Shown: positions 44,921 through 54,270, numbered from the stretch's first letter. The stretch: DNA of 64,000 bases from Pseudomonas sp. Os17 (GCF_001547895.1 NZ_AP014627.1:1057501-1121500), one strand, 5' to 3'. Made by a program: numbers and translations. The notes: generated by a model not told the origin, from the sequence alone.

Positions 44921-47281
44921 TCAGAACGCGACCGAAGTCTGCACGTAGAGAGTGCGCGGTTCACCCACGTACTTGCCCTTGTTGTTGTCGTCGAAGGAGC
45001 GGGTGAAGTACTGGTGGTTGAAGATGTTCTTCACCCCCACCGCCACATTCAGGTCCGACAGCTGCGGGCCGAAGTCGTAGCCGGCCCGGGTGCTGAACAG
45101 CATGTAGCCGGGGATGCGCCCGTTGCTGCCGTCGGCACTTTCGCGTGACGTGTTGGCGTTGTCGGCGAACTGGCTGCTCTGGTAGCTGCTGTCGAGGTTG
45201 AGCTTCCATGGGCCTTCGGTGTAGCTCACCCCCAGTGTCCCCTTGTGCTTGGACGAGAAGGGCACGCGGTTGCCCTGGTTCGGGCCGTCCTCACGAATGG
45301 TGGCGTCGACGTAGGCATAGGTGGCGTAGACATTGAAACCGGCCAGCGCCGGATCGAGGCCGTCCAGGGCGTAGTTGATGCTGCTCTCGATGCCCTGGTG
45401 CCGGGTTTCGCCCCGGGCGATCACCGTGTCGTTGGTCTGGTTGCTGTCGTACTGGTTGTCGAAGTTGATCAGGAACGCCCCGATCTCCGCCCGCAGGGTG
45501 CCATCGTCATAGCGGGTGCCCAGTTCCCAGGTGCGAGCCTTTTCCGGCTTGACCTGGCCGCTGGCCACGCGGTTGGGCATCTGGCTGTACTGCACGCTGC
45601 CGAAGGAGCCTTCGGTGTTGGCGTAGAGGTTCCAGCTCTCGTTGAGGTGATACAGCACATTCAGCGCCGGCAGGGCGGTGTTGTAGTCGCCCTGGTATTT
45701 GACGTGGGTGAGGTTGTTGCTCTGCTGGGACTCGATCATCTCGTAGCGGATCCCCGGGGTCAGGGTCCACTTGCCGATATCGATCCGGTCGTCGACGAAG
45801 AACGCATGGGCCTCGGTGCCGCCGCGGGTATCCCGGTCGTTGCGGCTGTTGCTGCTGGGCAGTGCCTGGTTGGCGGTCACCGGCGTGCGGTAGCGCAGTT
45901 CATGCCCGGCTTCGTTGATGTAGCGATAGCCGACGCCCACTTCATGGCTGCTGTCTCCCAGGTCGAAGCCCTGGGCGAAGCGGGTTTCCAGGCCTCGCAC
46001 CCAGTACTCCCGGGGCGACAGGGAGAGGAAGCTGCCCTGGTCCAGGTAGCCGCTGCGCAGGGTCTTGGTGAAGAAGCTGTTGACGCTGAACTCCCGGCGA
46101 TCTTCCTGATAGCGATAGCCGAGGTTGAACATCGTGCGCCGGCCCCAGAACTTGTCGTAGGGGCGGGTCGACTGATACGGGTCGGCCTTGTAGTCCGCCA
46201 CGTTCAGACCGCCGGGCATGTCCGCTTCACCCTCGTAGTACTGGGCCATGGCGTTGAAGCTGTTGGCCTCGTCGAGCTGGTACTTGCCCTTGAGGATCAG
46301 GTCGTCGATCTGTGTGTCGCTGTGTTCGCGCCAGTCGCCGCCGCGGGTGCCGGAATACAGCAGGGCGCCCCCCAGGCCGTTGTCGGCGGTGCCGCCGGCC
46401 AGCAGGTTGCTGCTGGTCTTGAAACCGTCGTGGCTGGAGGAGGGGCTGGTCTCGGTCTGAAAACCACCCTTGACCGTCGGTGTGTCGGGAATCGCCCGGG
46501 TCACGAAGTTGACGATGCCACCGACGTTCTGCGGGCCGTAGCGCACCGCGCCACCACCGCGCACCACGTCCACGGCATCCATGTTGCCCATGCTGATGGG
46601 GGCAAACGACAGCTGCGGCTGACCGTAGGGGGCGAACGGCACCGGGATGCCGTCCATCAGCACCGTGGAGCGCGAGGCCAGTCGCGGATTGAGGCCGCGG
46701 ATGCCGAAGTTCAGGGCCATGTCGTGGCTGCCGGTGCCGTTGTTGTCCGGTGCATTGACCCCGGGAATCCGATTGAGCACGTCCCGGGCCTGGGTCGCGC
46801 CCTGGCGCTCGAACTCGTCCCGGCGGATCACGTCCCGGGCGCCGGGGTGCTCGAAGACATCGCCCTGCCGGGCATCGCCGAGCCAGTCGCCGACCACGCT
46901 GGAAGCCTCCAGTTGCACCGACGCCGGGGCTGTCTCGGGGCTGGCCGGTTGCAGGCTGAAGGCATTCTGGCCCTCGGGCCGGGCTTGCAGGCCGGTGCCT
47001 TGCAGCAGGGCTTTGAGGCCCTGTTCCGGGCTGTAGTTACCTTCCAGGCCACGGCTTTTCACGCCACGGGTGACCTCTGAGCCGAAGGAGATCAGCACCC
47101 CGGCTGCACGACCGAACTGGTTCAGCGCGCTTTCCAGGCTGGTCGGGGCAATGTGGTAGGGCTTGGTCTCGGTGGTGGCGGCCAGGACCTGGGGCAGGCT
47201 GGCAAGACTCAGGCTGGCGCCCAGCAACAGGTGACGCAGGGTACGGGCCAGGGGCGTGAGGCGGGTGGGGTGCTCGGTCAT
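44921..47281 (-). CDS. fecA: Ferric citrate outer-membrane receptor FecA
   Basis: 786 residues from ATG 47281, with a signal peptide (about 1-35, ending VLAA). An N-terminal STN signalling domain follows (about 40-110: YHIAPTSLESALNQFGRAAG), then plug and 22-strand barrel ending VQTSVAF. Many blocks match my memory of E. coli FecA almost word for word (VVGDWLGDARQGDVFEHPGA, DVLNRIPGVNAPDNNGTGSH, FGIRGLNPRLASRSTVLMDG). It imports ferric citrate using TonB and signals through FecR to FecI, both encoded immediately upstream. Confidence 0.95.
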   Translation of the reverse strand: MTEHPTRLTPLARTLRHLLLGASLSLASLPQVLAATTETKPYHIAPTSLESALNQFGRAAGVLISFGSEVTRGVKSRGLEGNYSPEQGLKALLQGTGLQARPEGQNAFSLQPASPETAPASVQLEASSVVGDWLGDARQGDVFEHPGARDVIRRDEFERQGATQARDVLNRIPGVNAPDNNGTGSHDMALNFGIRGLNPRLASRSTVLMDGIPVPFAPYGQPQLSFAPISMGNMDAVDVVRGGGAVRYGPQNVGGIVNFVTRAIPDTPTVKGGFQTETSPSSSHDGFKTSSNLLAGGTADNGLGGALLYSGTRGGDWREHSDTQIDDLILKGKYQLDEANSFNAMAQYYEGEADMPGGLNVADYKADPYQSTRPYDKFWGRRTMFNLGYRYQEDRREFSVNSFFTKTLRSGYLDQGSFLSLSPREYWVRGLETRFAQGFDLGDSSHEVGVGYRYINEAGHELRYRTPVTANQALPSSNSRNDRDTRGGTEAHAFFVDDRIDIGKWTLTPGIRYEMIESQQSNNLTHVKYQGDYNTALPALNVLYHLNESWNLYANTEGSFGSVQYSQMPNRVASGQVKPEKARTWELGTRYDDGTLRAEIGAFLINFDNQYDSNQTNDTVIARGETRHQGIESSINYALDGLDPALAGFNVYATYAYVDATIREDGPNQGNRVPFSSKHKGTLGVSYTEGPWKLNLDSSYQSSQFADNANTSRESADGSNGRIPGYMLFSTRAGYDFGPQLSDLNVAVGVKNIFNHQYFTRSFDDNNKGKYVGEPRTLYVQTSVAF

Positions 47282-47415
47282 GAACGGCGATCCTGAGAAG
47301 GGGGAATCAAGGTGGCTTTCCCTCTCTGTCACCCGAGCCGGGCAAAACGGCTCAACGGCCATGAAAAAAATCTTCCTGAGCGAAAGAACCAGCGACGGAT
47401 GGCGGTTGCCGACAA

Positions 47416-48381
47416 TCAGGCCCGAGCCTCAACCGTGACCCAATAGCGGGTAAAACGCCGCACCCTGACCGGCAGGCTGATGGCCAGCAGGTCGAGAATC
47501 CGCTCGCTGTCATCCAGCGGATAACTGCCTGAGATCAGCAGGTCCGCCACCTGGGCATCGCAGTTCAACTGGCCACGACGGTAGCGCCCCAACTCGTCGA
47601 GGAAATCCGCCAGGCGCATATGGGCCGCCACCAGCATGCCTTCGCTCCAGGCACCGCTGCCGGCATCCAGGGCCCGGGGCGGCTGCCAGCTGCTGTGGGT
47701 GAAATTCAGTTGCTGTCCGGCCGCTACCTGAGGCGGCATTGCGCTGTAGTGCGCCGGCGTCACGCTGACCGTTCCGGAAAACACCGCCAGCTGACTGTGC
47801 TCCTTGAACTGGCGCAGGTTGATTCGTGCGGCAGCGGGGCGGACCTGCCCCTGGGCGGTCTGTACCAGCAGCGGCCGGGCGTCCTGGCCGGCGCTGAGCA
47901 TGATCTCGCCCTCCAGCAGGCGGATCAGTCGTTGTTGTCCATCGAAGCGCACATCCACCGCGCTGCGGGTGTTGAGCTGCAACTGGCTGCCATCGCTCAG
48001 TTGCAAGGTGCGCCGCTGGCCCACGGCGCTGCGGTAGTCCGCCAACAGCGGCGGCAGCGGGTTGTGTTCCCGCAGGCCCCAGGCGGCGGCCGAGCCGGCA
48101 CCGAGCATCAGCAACAGCTTCATCGCTTGGCGCCGGCTGGCGGATTTCGGTGCATTCAAGGCCGCGTGGGCCAGGGGCGAGGACACGCCGCGCAAGCGCT
48201 GATTGACCCGTTGGATATGCGCCCAGGCTCGCTGGTGTTCGCTATGGGCGTCGTGCCATTGCTGCCAGGCCGCTTGCTGGCGCGGGCTCAAGGGGCCGCC
48301 TTGCATTTCGATCAGCCAGTGCACGGCCTGTTCAGCCACGGCGTTGCTGAAGTCGGGCTGGCCATTGAGGTGTGGATTCAT
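47416..48381 (-). CDS. fecR: FecR-type anti-sigma regulator
   Basis: 321 residues from ATG 48381 (MNPHLNGQPDF). An N-terminal cytoplasmic domain has AVHWLIEMQGGPLSPRQQAAWQQWH, a membrane helix at about 87-103 (MKLLLMLGAGSAAAWGL), and the periplasmic FecR domain holds LQLNTRSAVDVRFDGQQRLIRLLEGEI and ends FTRYWVTVEA. It senses occupied FecA and activates FecI. A GTG four codons upstream overlaps the fecI stop as GTGA and is an alternative start. The next gene is fecA after 134 bp. Confidence 0.92.
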   Translation of the reverse strand: MNPHLNGQPDFSNAVAEQAVHWLIEMQGGPLSPRQQAAWQQWHDAHSEHQRAWAHIQRVNQRLRGVSSPLAHAALNAPKSASRRQAMKLLLMLGAGSAAAWGLREHNPLPPLLADYRSAVGQRRTLQLSDGSQLQLNTRSAVDVRFDGQQRLIRLLEGEIMLSAGQDARPLLVQTAQGQVRPAAARINLRQFKEHSQLAVFSGTVSVTPAHYSAMPPQVAAGQQLNFTHSSWQPPRALDAGSGAWSEGMLVAAHMRLADFLDELGRYRRGQLNCDAQVADLLISGSYPLDDSERILDLLAISLPVRVRRFTRYWVTVEARA

Positions 48382-48389
48382 CGAGGCGC

Positions 48390-48878
48390 TCACAGGGCGA
48401 AGTAACAACGCATGGCGGCTTTGTTCAGGTGACGTTTGACCGTGGCAATGGAAATGTTCAACTCCCGGGCAATTTCGCCGTAGCTCAGGCCGTCGAGCTG
48501 ACAGAGCAGAAAGGCCCGCTTGACCGGGCGTGGCAGGCCGTCGAGCAGGGCATCCAGTTCCATCAGGGTCTGCAGGATGATGGCCCGGTCCTCCTCGGAG
48601 GGGGCCAGTTGCTCCGGCATGTGCGCCAGGGCTTCCTGGTAGGCCCGCTCCAGGTCCTGGCGGCGGTAGTGGTTGCACAGCACGCGTTTGGCGATGGTGG
48701 TGAGGAACGCCCGGGGCTCGATCAGGGCCGGCGTTTCCCGGGCGCTGAGCACCCGGATAAAGGTGTCCTGGGCCAGGTCGGCGGCGCTGTGGGGGCAGCC
48801 GAGCCGACGCCGCAACCAGTTGTTCAGCCAGCTGTGATGGGCCTGGTAGAGGCCTTCGACGGTAGCGCAATGGGACAA
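48390..48878 (-). CDS. fecI: ECF sigma factor FecI
   Basis: 162 residues. Sigma-2 region ADLAQDTFIRVLSARE and sigma-4 region LDGLPRPVKRAFLLCQLDGLSYGEIARELNISIATVKRHL. I prefer a TTG start at 48878, because CAGGAG lies eight bases before it and the protein then begins SHCATVEGLYQAHHSWL, like other FecI proteins; GTG at 48908 would add 10 residues. It directs transcription of fecA when FecR signals. A Fur-box-like site lies upstream. Confidence 0.9.
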   Translation of the reverse strand: MSHCATVEGLYQAHHSWLNNWLRRRLGCPHSAADLAQDTFIRVLSARETPALIEPRAFLTTIAKRVLCNHYRRQDLERAYQEALAHMPEQLAPSEEDRAIILQTLMELDALLDGLPRPVKRAFLLCQLDGLSYGEIARELNISIATVKRHLNKAAMRCYFAL

Positions 48879-49009
48879 GCGGGACGCTCCTGCACCCGCA
48901 GGGCGCACAAGAGAACAAGAATTGTTCGCATTGTAGTGTCGCTACCTGGCATTCGGCAATCCGCCCGCATCGCCGGCAGCCAGTGGCTGTGCCTGGGCTT
49001 TTTTGCATA

Positions 49010-49032
49010 TGAGAATATTTATCATTATTATC
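49010..49032. promoter_or_regulatory. Fur-box-like site shared by fecI and the PepSY operon
   Basis: Read leftward, the site begins GATAATAATGATAAATATTC, close to the 19-bp Fur consensus of repeated GATAAT hexamers. It lies in the 221-bp gap between divergent fecI and the DUF3649 gene. Iron repression of both operons is inferred. Confidence 0.65.
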
Positions 49033-49099
49033 GTGCGCCTGTTGGCTCCGGGTGCTTGCGTGGCATCCCGGGCTTCTCCCTTCGTTTCCAGGTCCAAAC

Positions 49100-49405
49100 A
49101 TGAAAAGCAAGGCCGGCGGGCTCCCCGCTTCCTATCGTCTGGCGGTTGCCTCGCGGGTCTGCGCCGCAGTCCTGGGGGGCTACCTGCTGGCGGCGCTGTC
49201 CAGTGTCTGCCTGACCCTGCTGCTGCCTGGCCCCAGGGTCGATGCCGTGCTCAGCGGGATGCTCCTGTCCTTCGTGTTCTACCTGCTGGCGGTGCTCTGG
49301 TGCTTCGCCTGTCGCAGTGCCTGGCAGGCCTGGGCCGGGGTATTGCTGCCGAGCCTGGTGCTGGCGCTGGTGAGCGGTAGTCTCTACTGGGCGGCCTGGT
49401 CATGA
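49100..49405 (+). CDS. DUF3649 small membrane protein
   Basis: 101 residues from ATG 49100 (MKSKAGGLPASYRLAVASRV). Three predicted helices; small iron-regulated membrane family found next to PepSY and DUF3325 genes. It overlaps the PepSY gene by 4 nt (ATGA). Function unknown. Confidence 0.8.
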   Translation: MKSKAGGLPASYRLAVASRVCAAVLGGYLLAALSSVCLTLLLPGPRVDAVLSGMLLSFVFYLLAVLWCFACRSAWQAWAGVLLPSLVLALVSGSLYWAAWS

Positions 49406-50976
49406 AGGAGGGGTTGCGGCAATCCATGGCCTGGCTGCACACCTGGAGCGGGCTGCTGCTGGGCTGGTTGCTGTTCGCGATTTTCTTCACCGGCACCCTG
49501 TCCTACTTCAAGGCGGAAATCACCCACTGGATGCAGCCCGAGGCGCCGGCCCGCGCCCTGAACGCCGACGTCAGTCTGGAGCTGGCCCAGCGCTACCTGG
49601 AACAGCACGGCCAGGGCGCCCAGCGCTGGTTCATCGACCTGCCGGACCCGCGCCAGCCGCTGCTGGCGGTGGCCTGGCAGGCGCCGAGCGCCCCCGGCGA
49701 GCGCGGCGTGTTCACGGAAAAGCTCCTGGACCCCGGCACCGGCAGCGAACTGCACGTGCGCGATACCCGTGGCGGCGAGTTCTTCTACCGCTTCCACTTC
49801 CAGTTGCAGATGCCCTATCCCTGGGGCCGCTGGCTCTCGACCCTGGCGGCCATGGTGATGTTCGTGGCGCTGATCAGCGGCATCATCACCCACAAGAAAA
49901 TCTTCAAGGACTTCTTCACCTTCCGCCCGCGCAAGGGCCAGCGCACCTGGCTCGACGGGCACAACGCGCTGGGCGTGCTGGTGCTGCCGTTCCACTTGAT
50001 GATCACCTACAGCAGCCTGGTGATCTTCATGTCCATGGTCATGCCGGCGAGCATCCAGGTGGCCTACAAGGGTGACAGCAACGCCTACTTCAAGGACCTG
50101 CGACCGGCCAGCAACAACACCCCGGCGGCCGCTCGGGCAGCGCCCCTGACCGCCCTCGACCCGCTGCTCGAACAGGCCCTGGACCATTGGCCGGGGGGCC
50201 GGGTGCAGCGGCTGGTGATCAATCACCCGGGGGATGCCAACGCTTCGGTGCACGTCATGCGCCACAGCGCCGACCGGGTGGTGCGCGATGGGGGCTGCAC
50301 CCTGTCGTTCAACGGGGTCAGTGGCCAGCTGTTGCAGGCCAGCCCGGAACAATCCCTGCCCAAGGCCATCAGCGGCAGTTTCTATGGTTTGCACATGGGG
50401 CTGTTCGCCGGTCCGCTGTTGCGCTGGCTGTACTTCGCCTGTGGCCTGGCAAGCACCGCGATGATCGGCACCGGCCTGGTGCTCTGGCTCGGCAAGCGTC
50501 AGCTCAAGCACGCCAGGAGCCCGGCGCTGCCCTTCGAGCTGCGTCTGGTGCAGGTGCTGAACCTGGCCAGCATGGCCGGGCTGGTGCTGGCGGTGGCCGG
50601 GTTCTTCTGGGCCAACCGGCTGTTGCCGGTGACCCTGGCCGAACGTGCCGATTGGGAGGTCAACGGCTTCTTCATGCTGTGGGGCCTGAGCTTGCTGCAT
50701 GCCGTGCTGCGGCCGGAGCGTCGTGCCTGGGTCGAGCAACTGAGCCTGGCGGCCTTGCTGTTCGCCGGCATTCCTTTGCTGGACGTCCTGACCAGCCCGA
50801 GCCGGGCCGACGGCCTCATGGTCCGCGGCGACTGGATGCTGGCGGGCTTCGACCTGACCTGCCTGGGCAGCGGCCTGTTCCTGGCCTGGGCGGCGCGCAA
50901 GATGCATCGCGGCCAGCCGGCGGCGGCCCGTGCCCCACGACAACGGCCACCGGCCCCTGACACCGAGGTGAACTGA
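49402..50976 (+). CDS. PepSY-domain iron-regulated membrane protein
   Basis: 524 residues. Four helices, with the family start SMAWLHTWSGLLLGWLLFAIFFTGTLSYF. The central motif HKKIFKDFFTFRPRKGQRTWLDGHNALGVLVLPFHLMITYS has histidines in membrane-proximal positions, suggesting heme or metal redox. Such proteins (FsrB/PiuB-like) probably reduce ferric siderophores at the inner membrane (inference). Central gene of the DUF3649-PepSY-DUF3325 trio. Confidence 0.87.
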   Translation: MKEGLRQSMAWLHTWSGLLLGWLLFAIFFTGTLSYFKAEITHWMQPEAPARALNADVSLELAQRYLEQHGQGAQRWFIDLPDPRQPLLAVAWQAPSAPGERGVFTEKLLDPGTGSELHVRDTRGGEFFYRFHFQLQMPYPWGRWLSTLAAMVMFVALISGIITHKKIFKDFFTFRPRKGQRTWLDGHNALGVLVLPFHLMITYSSLVIFMSMVMPASIQVAYKGDSNAYFKDLRPASNNTPAAARAAPLTALDPLLEQALDHWPGGRVQRLVINHPGDANASVHVMRHSADRVVRDGGCTLSFNGVSGQLLQASPEQSLPKAISGSFYGLHMGLFAGPLLRWLYFACGLASTAMIGTGLVLWLGKRQLKHARSPALPFELRLVQVLNLASMAGLVLAVAGFFWANRLLPVTLAERADWEVNGFFMLWGLSLLHAVLRPERRAWVEQLSLAALLFAGIPLLDVLTSPSRADGLMVRGDWMLAGFDLTCLGSGLFLAWAARKMHRGQPAAARAPRQRPPAPDTEVN

Positions 50977-51303
50977 ATGCTGCTGGCGCTGCTGCTGTGC
51001 TTTGCCGGATTCACCGGTCTGTGCCTGTCCCTGGACCGGCACCACGCTGAGGTGCTCGGGCGCAAGCCCACGACCCGGCGCCGACACGGCCTGCGCCTGG
51101 GCGGCTGGCTGTTGCTGGGCCTGTCGCTGGCGGCGGCGGTGCTCGAAACCGGCTGGAGCCTGGGCCTGGTGCAGTGGTGCGCGGTGCTGATGGCCAGCGC
51201 CCTGCTGTTGGTGTTGCTGCTGCCCTACCGCCCGCGCCTGGTGCTGTCGATGGCGGGGGCCAGTCTGTTGGCCAGCCCGCTCGCCGCCCTGGCCGGATTC
51301 TGA
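50977..51303 (+). CDS. DUF3325 small membrane protein
   Basis: 108 residues, starting directly after the PepSY stop. Three helices; MLLALLLCFAGFTGLCLSLDRHH start and PLAALAGF end. It always travels with DUF3649/PepSY genes in pseudomonads, as far as I recall; function unknown. Confidence 0.8.
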   Translation: MLLALLLCFAGFTGLCLSLDRHHAEVLGRKPTTRRRHGLRLGGWLLLGLSLAAAVLETGWSLGLVQWCAVLMASALLLVLLLPYRPRLVLSMAGASLLASPLAALAGF

Positions 51304-51314
51304 AGGAGCGGCCC

Positions 51315-51893
51315 ATGATGAGCGCCCTGCCACCGGAACCCTCCGATCTGGATCACCCCGATCTGCGGGGCAGTCGCGCGCATTTTCTCCAGGTGTTCCT
51401 GTCCCAGCGGGCGCAGATGGAAGCCCTGGTCAGCCGCCGGGTCGGTTGCCGGGCCACCGCCGCGGATCTGGTGCAGGACCTGTTCCTGCGCTTCTGGCGC
51501 CGGCCGCTGGTGCAGGTCGAAGAACTCAGCACCTACCTGCTGCGCTGCGCCGGCAACATCGCCATCGATCACCTGCGCAGCGAGGGCGCGCGGGTGCGGG
51601 TCAGCGAAGGCTGGCTGCCGGAGCAACAGGACAACCAGGGCTGCGAACCCCAGGCCGCCCTGGAAGCCGGCAACGATCTGCGCCATGTCGAGGCCGCCCT
51701 GCGCAGCCTGCCGCAACGCACCCGGCAGATCTTCCTGCTCAACCGCATCCATGGGCGCAAGTACGCCGAGATCGCCAAGGTCATGGGCCTGTCCCAAAGC
51801 GCCGTGGAAAAACACATGATGCGCGCCCTCGAAGCCTGCAAGGCCAGCCTGCGGGACCCCTCGACCTCGCGCACGCCAAGGAATGCACCGTGA
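51315..51893 (+). CDS. FecI-type ECF sigma factor (second system)
   Basis: 192 residues from ATG 51315, with AAGGAG nine bases upstream, 11 bp after DUF3325. Sigma-2 ATAADLVQDLFLRFWRRP and sigma-4 LRSLPQRTRQIFLLNRIHGRKYAEIAKVMGLSQSAVEKHM. It is of the iron-starvation ECF class. Unlike fecI it has no receptor gene directly after its FecR partner. It is co-transcribed with the PepSY trio. Confidence 0.9.
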   Translation: MMSALPPEPSDLDHPDLRGSRAHFLQVFLSQRAQMEALVSRRVGCRATAADLVQDLFLRFWRRPLVQVEELSTYLLRCAGNIAIDHLRSEGARVRVSEGWLPEQQDNQGCEPQAALEAGNDLRHVEAALRSLPQRTRQIFLLNRIHGRKYAEIAKVMGLSQSAVEKHMMRALEACKASLRDPSTSRTPRNAP

Positions 51894-52879
51894 ACCACCG
51901 CTCCCGCGTTATCCCGACGCCCGCCCAGGAACAGGCGGCCCTGGCCTGGCTGAGCCTGCTCCACGATCAGCCCAGCAGCGGTGATCAGGCGACGTTCAGC
52001 CAGTGGCTGCAGGCCGATCCCGCGCACATCGAGGCCTATGCCCAGGCCCAGGTGCTGTGGGAGTTGAGCGAACAGCCGGCGCGCACCCTGGCCGATGAAG
52101 ACGCCCTGGCCCTGCAAGGCCTGCTGCGTTCCATGGATGGCGCCCGCGCCCGGAGCCGACGACGCTGGTCGGCGGGCCTGGCCATGGCCGCCAGCCTGTT
52201 GCTGGCGGTGGCCCTGGGCGCCGGTTGGCAGCCCGGGCGCTGGGTCGATGACCTGGGGGCCGACTACGTTTCCGCGCCGGGCCAGGTGCGCACCGTGACC
52301 CTGGCCGACCAGAGCCAGGTGACCCTGGATGCCGACAGCGCCATTGCCGTGGATTTCAGCGGCGGCGAGCGGCATGTGCAACTGCGCCGCGGCGCCGGGT
52401 TCTTCAGTGTCAGCCACACCGGCGCGCCCTTCGTGGTGGCGGCCGGGGAGGGCGAGACGCGGGTCCTGGGCACCCAGTTCGAAGTGCGCCTGCAACCGCA
52501 AGGGGCCCAGGTCACGGTGCTGTCCGGGCGGGTCGGAGTCACGGCGGCCCAGGGCGCGGCGCAGCAGGTACTCGGTGCCGGCCAGCAAGTGGCCTACGGG
52601 CATGCTGCGGCGACCCCGTTGCATGGCGTCGACAGTGAAGCGCAACTGGCCTGGCGCCAGGGCTGGCTGAACTACTACCACGCGCCCCTGGGCGAGGTGG
52701 TGGCCGACCTGCGGCGCTATTTCCCCGGACGCATCGTGCTGCTCAACGACGAGTTGGCGGCGCGCCGGGTCAGCGGCAGTTTCTCCAGCAAGGACCCGCA
52801 AGCGGTCCTCGATTCCCTGCAGGCCGTCCTGGGCTTCGAGCTGCACCAGCTCTTTGGCCGACTCCTGGTCCTGCGCTGA
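51890..52879 (+). CDS. FecR-domain anti-sigma regulator (second system)
   Basis: 329 residues from GTG 51890, overlapping the sigma stop codon as GTGA. An N-terminal DUF4880-like domain has QEQAALAWLSLLHDQPSSGDQATFSQWLQADPAHIEAY, one membrane helix lies at about 97-115, and the FecR domain has VRTVTLADQSQVTLDADSAIAVDF. The C-terminus carries an STN-like segment (LRRYFPGRIVLLN, then LDSLQAVLGFEL). It should control the preceding sigma factor; the cognate receptor is unassigned. Confidence 0.9.
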   Translation: MNHRSRVIPTPAQEQAALAWLSLLHDQPSSGDQATFSQWLQADPAHIEAYAQAQVLWELSEQPARTLADEDALALQGLLRSMDGARARSRRRWSAGLAMAASLLLAVALGAGWQPGRWVDDLGADYVSAPGQVRTVTLADQSQVTLDADSAIAVDFSGGERHVQLRRGAGFFSVSHTGAPFVVAAGEGETRVLGTQFEVRLQPQGAQVTVLSGRVGVTAAQGAAQQVLGAGQQVAYGHAAATPLHGVDSEAQLAWRQGWLNYYHAPLGEVVADLRRYFPGRIVLLNDELAARRVSGSFSSKDPQAVLDSLQAVLGFELHQLFGRLLVLR

Positions 52880-52925
52880 AAGGCCCGTCCCAGAGCTCCC
52901 GAACATTCATCGAGATCACACCGTT

Positions 52926-52961
52926 CTGTCACCAAATCGTTACATGGGGCGCGGATCATCT
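52926..52961 (+). promoter_or_regulatory. Candidate PhoB box and -10 upstream of exbD
   Basis: CTGTCACCAAATCGTTAC (52926-52943) fits a PhoB box of two 7-bp repeats separated by four A/C-rich bases: the first is CTGTCAC and the second keeps GT-x-AC. GATCAT follows after exactly 10 bp, where a PhoB-dependent -10 should be. It lies 87 bp before the exbD start. Confidence 0.55.
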
Positions 52962-53047
52962 GCGCATTCCTGAGCACATGGTCAGGATCGGCGAGGGTTG
53001 TGATTCAGCTCTCACAAGGGAGGGAAGGCTGAAGCGGGAGCAAGACG

Positions 53048-53455
53048 ATGCGCAGCTGGGATGTCGCTAAAAAGAAGAAGGCCCACATCGAAATCATTCC
53101 GATGATCGATGTGATGATGTTTCTCCTGGTGTTCTTCGTACTCATCAGTCTCAACGTGATTCCCGCCGTGGGAATCAAGACGCAGTTGCCGGTGGCCAGC
53201 ACCGCGCAACAGTTGAAGCCGCAAAACAAGGCGGTGATTACCCTGGGTCTGCAGGAACGTCTGCAACTGGACGGACAGGACCTGGATGAAGGGGCACTGT
53301 TGGCCCAACTCAAAGTGCTGAATAACGGCAGTGAAAAGTTGGTGATCATTATCAATAGCGATCAGGGCGTGGAAGTTAAGCGCCTGGTGTCGGTGATGGA
53401 CTTGCTCAAGGGCAATGGCTTCTCTTCCGTCTCCATCGCTACACGCAAGTCCTGA
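53048..53455 (+). CDS. exbD: ExbD-type TonB-system proton channel subunit
   Basis: 135 residues with one helix (about 20-40) holding the proton-path Asp in IPMIDVMMFLLVFFVLI, followed by a periplasmic domain. It works with ExbB and TonB to energise an outer-membrane receptor. GGGAG precedes the ATG. It leads an unusual exbD-tonB-receptor-exbB order; the usual order is exbB-exbD-tonB. Confidence 0.92.
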   Translation: MRSWDVAKKKKAHIEIIPMIDVMMFLLVFFVLISLNVIPAVGIKTQLPVASTAQQLKPQNKAVITLGLQERLQLDGQDLDEGALLAQLKVLNNGSEKLVIIINSDQGVEVKRLVSVMDLLKGNGFSSVSIATRKS

Positions 53456-53459
53456 CGCC

Positions 53460-54227
53460 ATGTTCGCCTTATATAAAACACGCAAGTGGCTGGCGTGCCT
53501 GCTGCCGGCTGGCCTGTTGTTGCTGGTGATCTATACCAGCCAGTTGCAACAGTTGCAGATCAAGCCGGTGTACGACGAAAGCACGGTGGAAATTGCCCTG
53601 GTCGATGCCGCCGAACTGCTGGCCGCTGCCGAGCCACCGCCGCCGCCCGAGCCGCTGCCGGTCGAGCCCGAGCCGCCGCAGGTGGTGCCCGAGGAAGAGC
53701 CGCTGGTGATCGAGCCGCCCAAGCCCAAGCCGGTGGTCAAGCCCAAACCGCCGGCGCCCAAGCCGCTGGTGGCCAAGCCGCAGCCGCCCAAGCCGGCCCC
53801 GGCCGCCGTGGCCCAGAGCACTCCGGTGGCGCCGCAGCCCGCGGTGGCCGCCGCCCCCAAGCCGGTGGCGCCACCGGCCGCCGTACCTGCTCCGGCCCCC
53901 GCACCCGCGGCGCCCAGCAGTGCCATCAAGGAAAGCCTGTACACCGCCGCTTTGCGCAAGGAACTGGAAAAGCACAAGCAATACCCCAGCGGCCGCGAGG
54001 CCTCGTTGCAACGTCCCCAGGGCGATGTGGTGATCTGGCTGGAAGTCGATCGGGCCGGCAACGTGCTCGACAGTGGCATCGAAAACAAGGCGTCGAACAT
54101 GTTGCTCAATCGCGCCGCGCAAACCAGTTTGCGCCGCGTGGAGAAAGTTTCACCGTTTCCCTCGGACGCGTTCTCCGGCAAGAACAAGCAACGTTTTACC
54201 GCGACCTTTAGTTACAACGTGGAATAA
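53460..54227 (+). CDS. tonB: Energy transducer TonB
   Basis: 255 residues from ATG 53460, only 4 bp after exbD. One N-terminal helix (about 10-27), a Pro/Lys/Glu-rich rigid linker (about 55-160, repeats of PKP and PPEP), and a C-terminal TonB domain (KQYPSGREASLQRPQGDVVIWLEVDRAGNV). The linker length fits crossing the periplasm. It is dedicated by position to the receptor that follows. Confidence 0.92.
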   Translation: MFALYKTRKWLACLLPAGLLLLVIYTSQLQQLQIKPVYDESTVEIALVDAAELLAAAEPPPPPEPLPVEPEPPQVVPEEEPLVIEPPKPKPVVKPKPPAPKPLVAKPQPPKPAPAAVAQSTPVAPQPAVAAAPKPVAPPAAVPAPAPAPAAPSSAIKESLYTAALRKELEKHKQYPSGREASLQRPQGDVVIWLEVDRAGNVLDSGIENKASNMLLNRAAQTSLRRVEKVSPFPSDAFSGKNKQRFTATFSYNVE

Positions 54228-54270
54228 ACCCATCACCTATTAACGAAAGTTGTAAGCAAGGGATTGACCC

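Noticed and set aside
53600..53930. Repetitive CCGCCCAAGCC-like DNA
   Set aside because: This is the coding sequence of the Pro/Lys-rich TonB linker, not an independent DNA repeat or CRISPR array.
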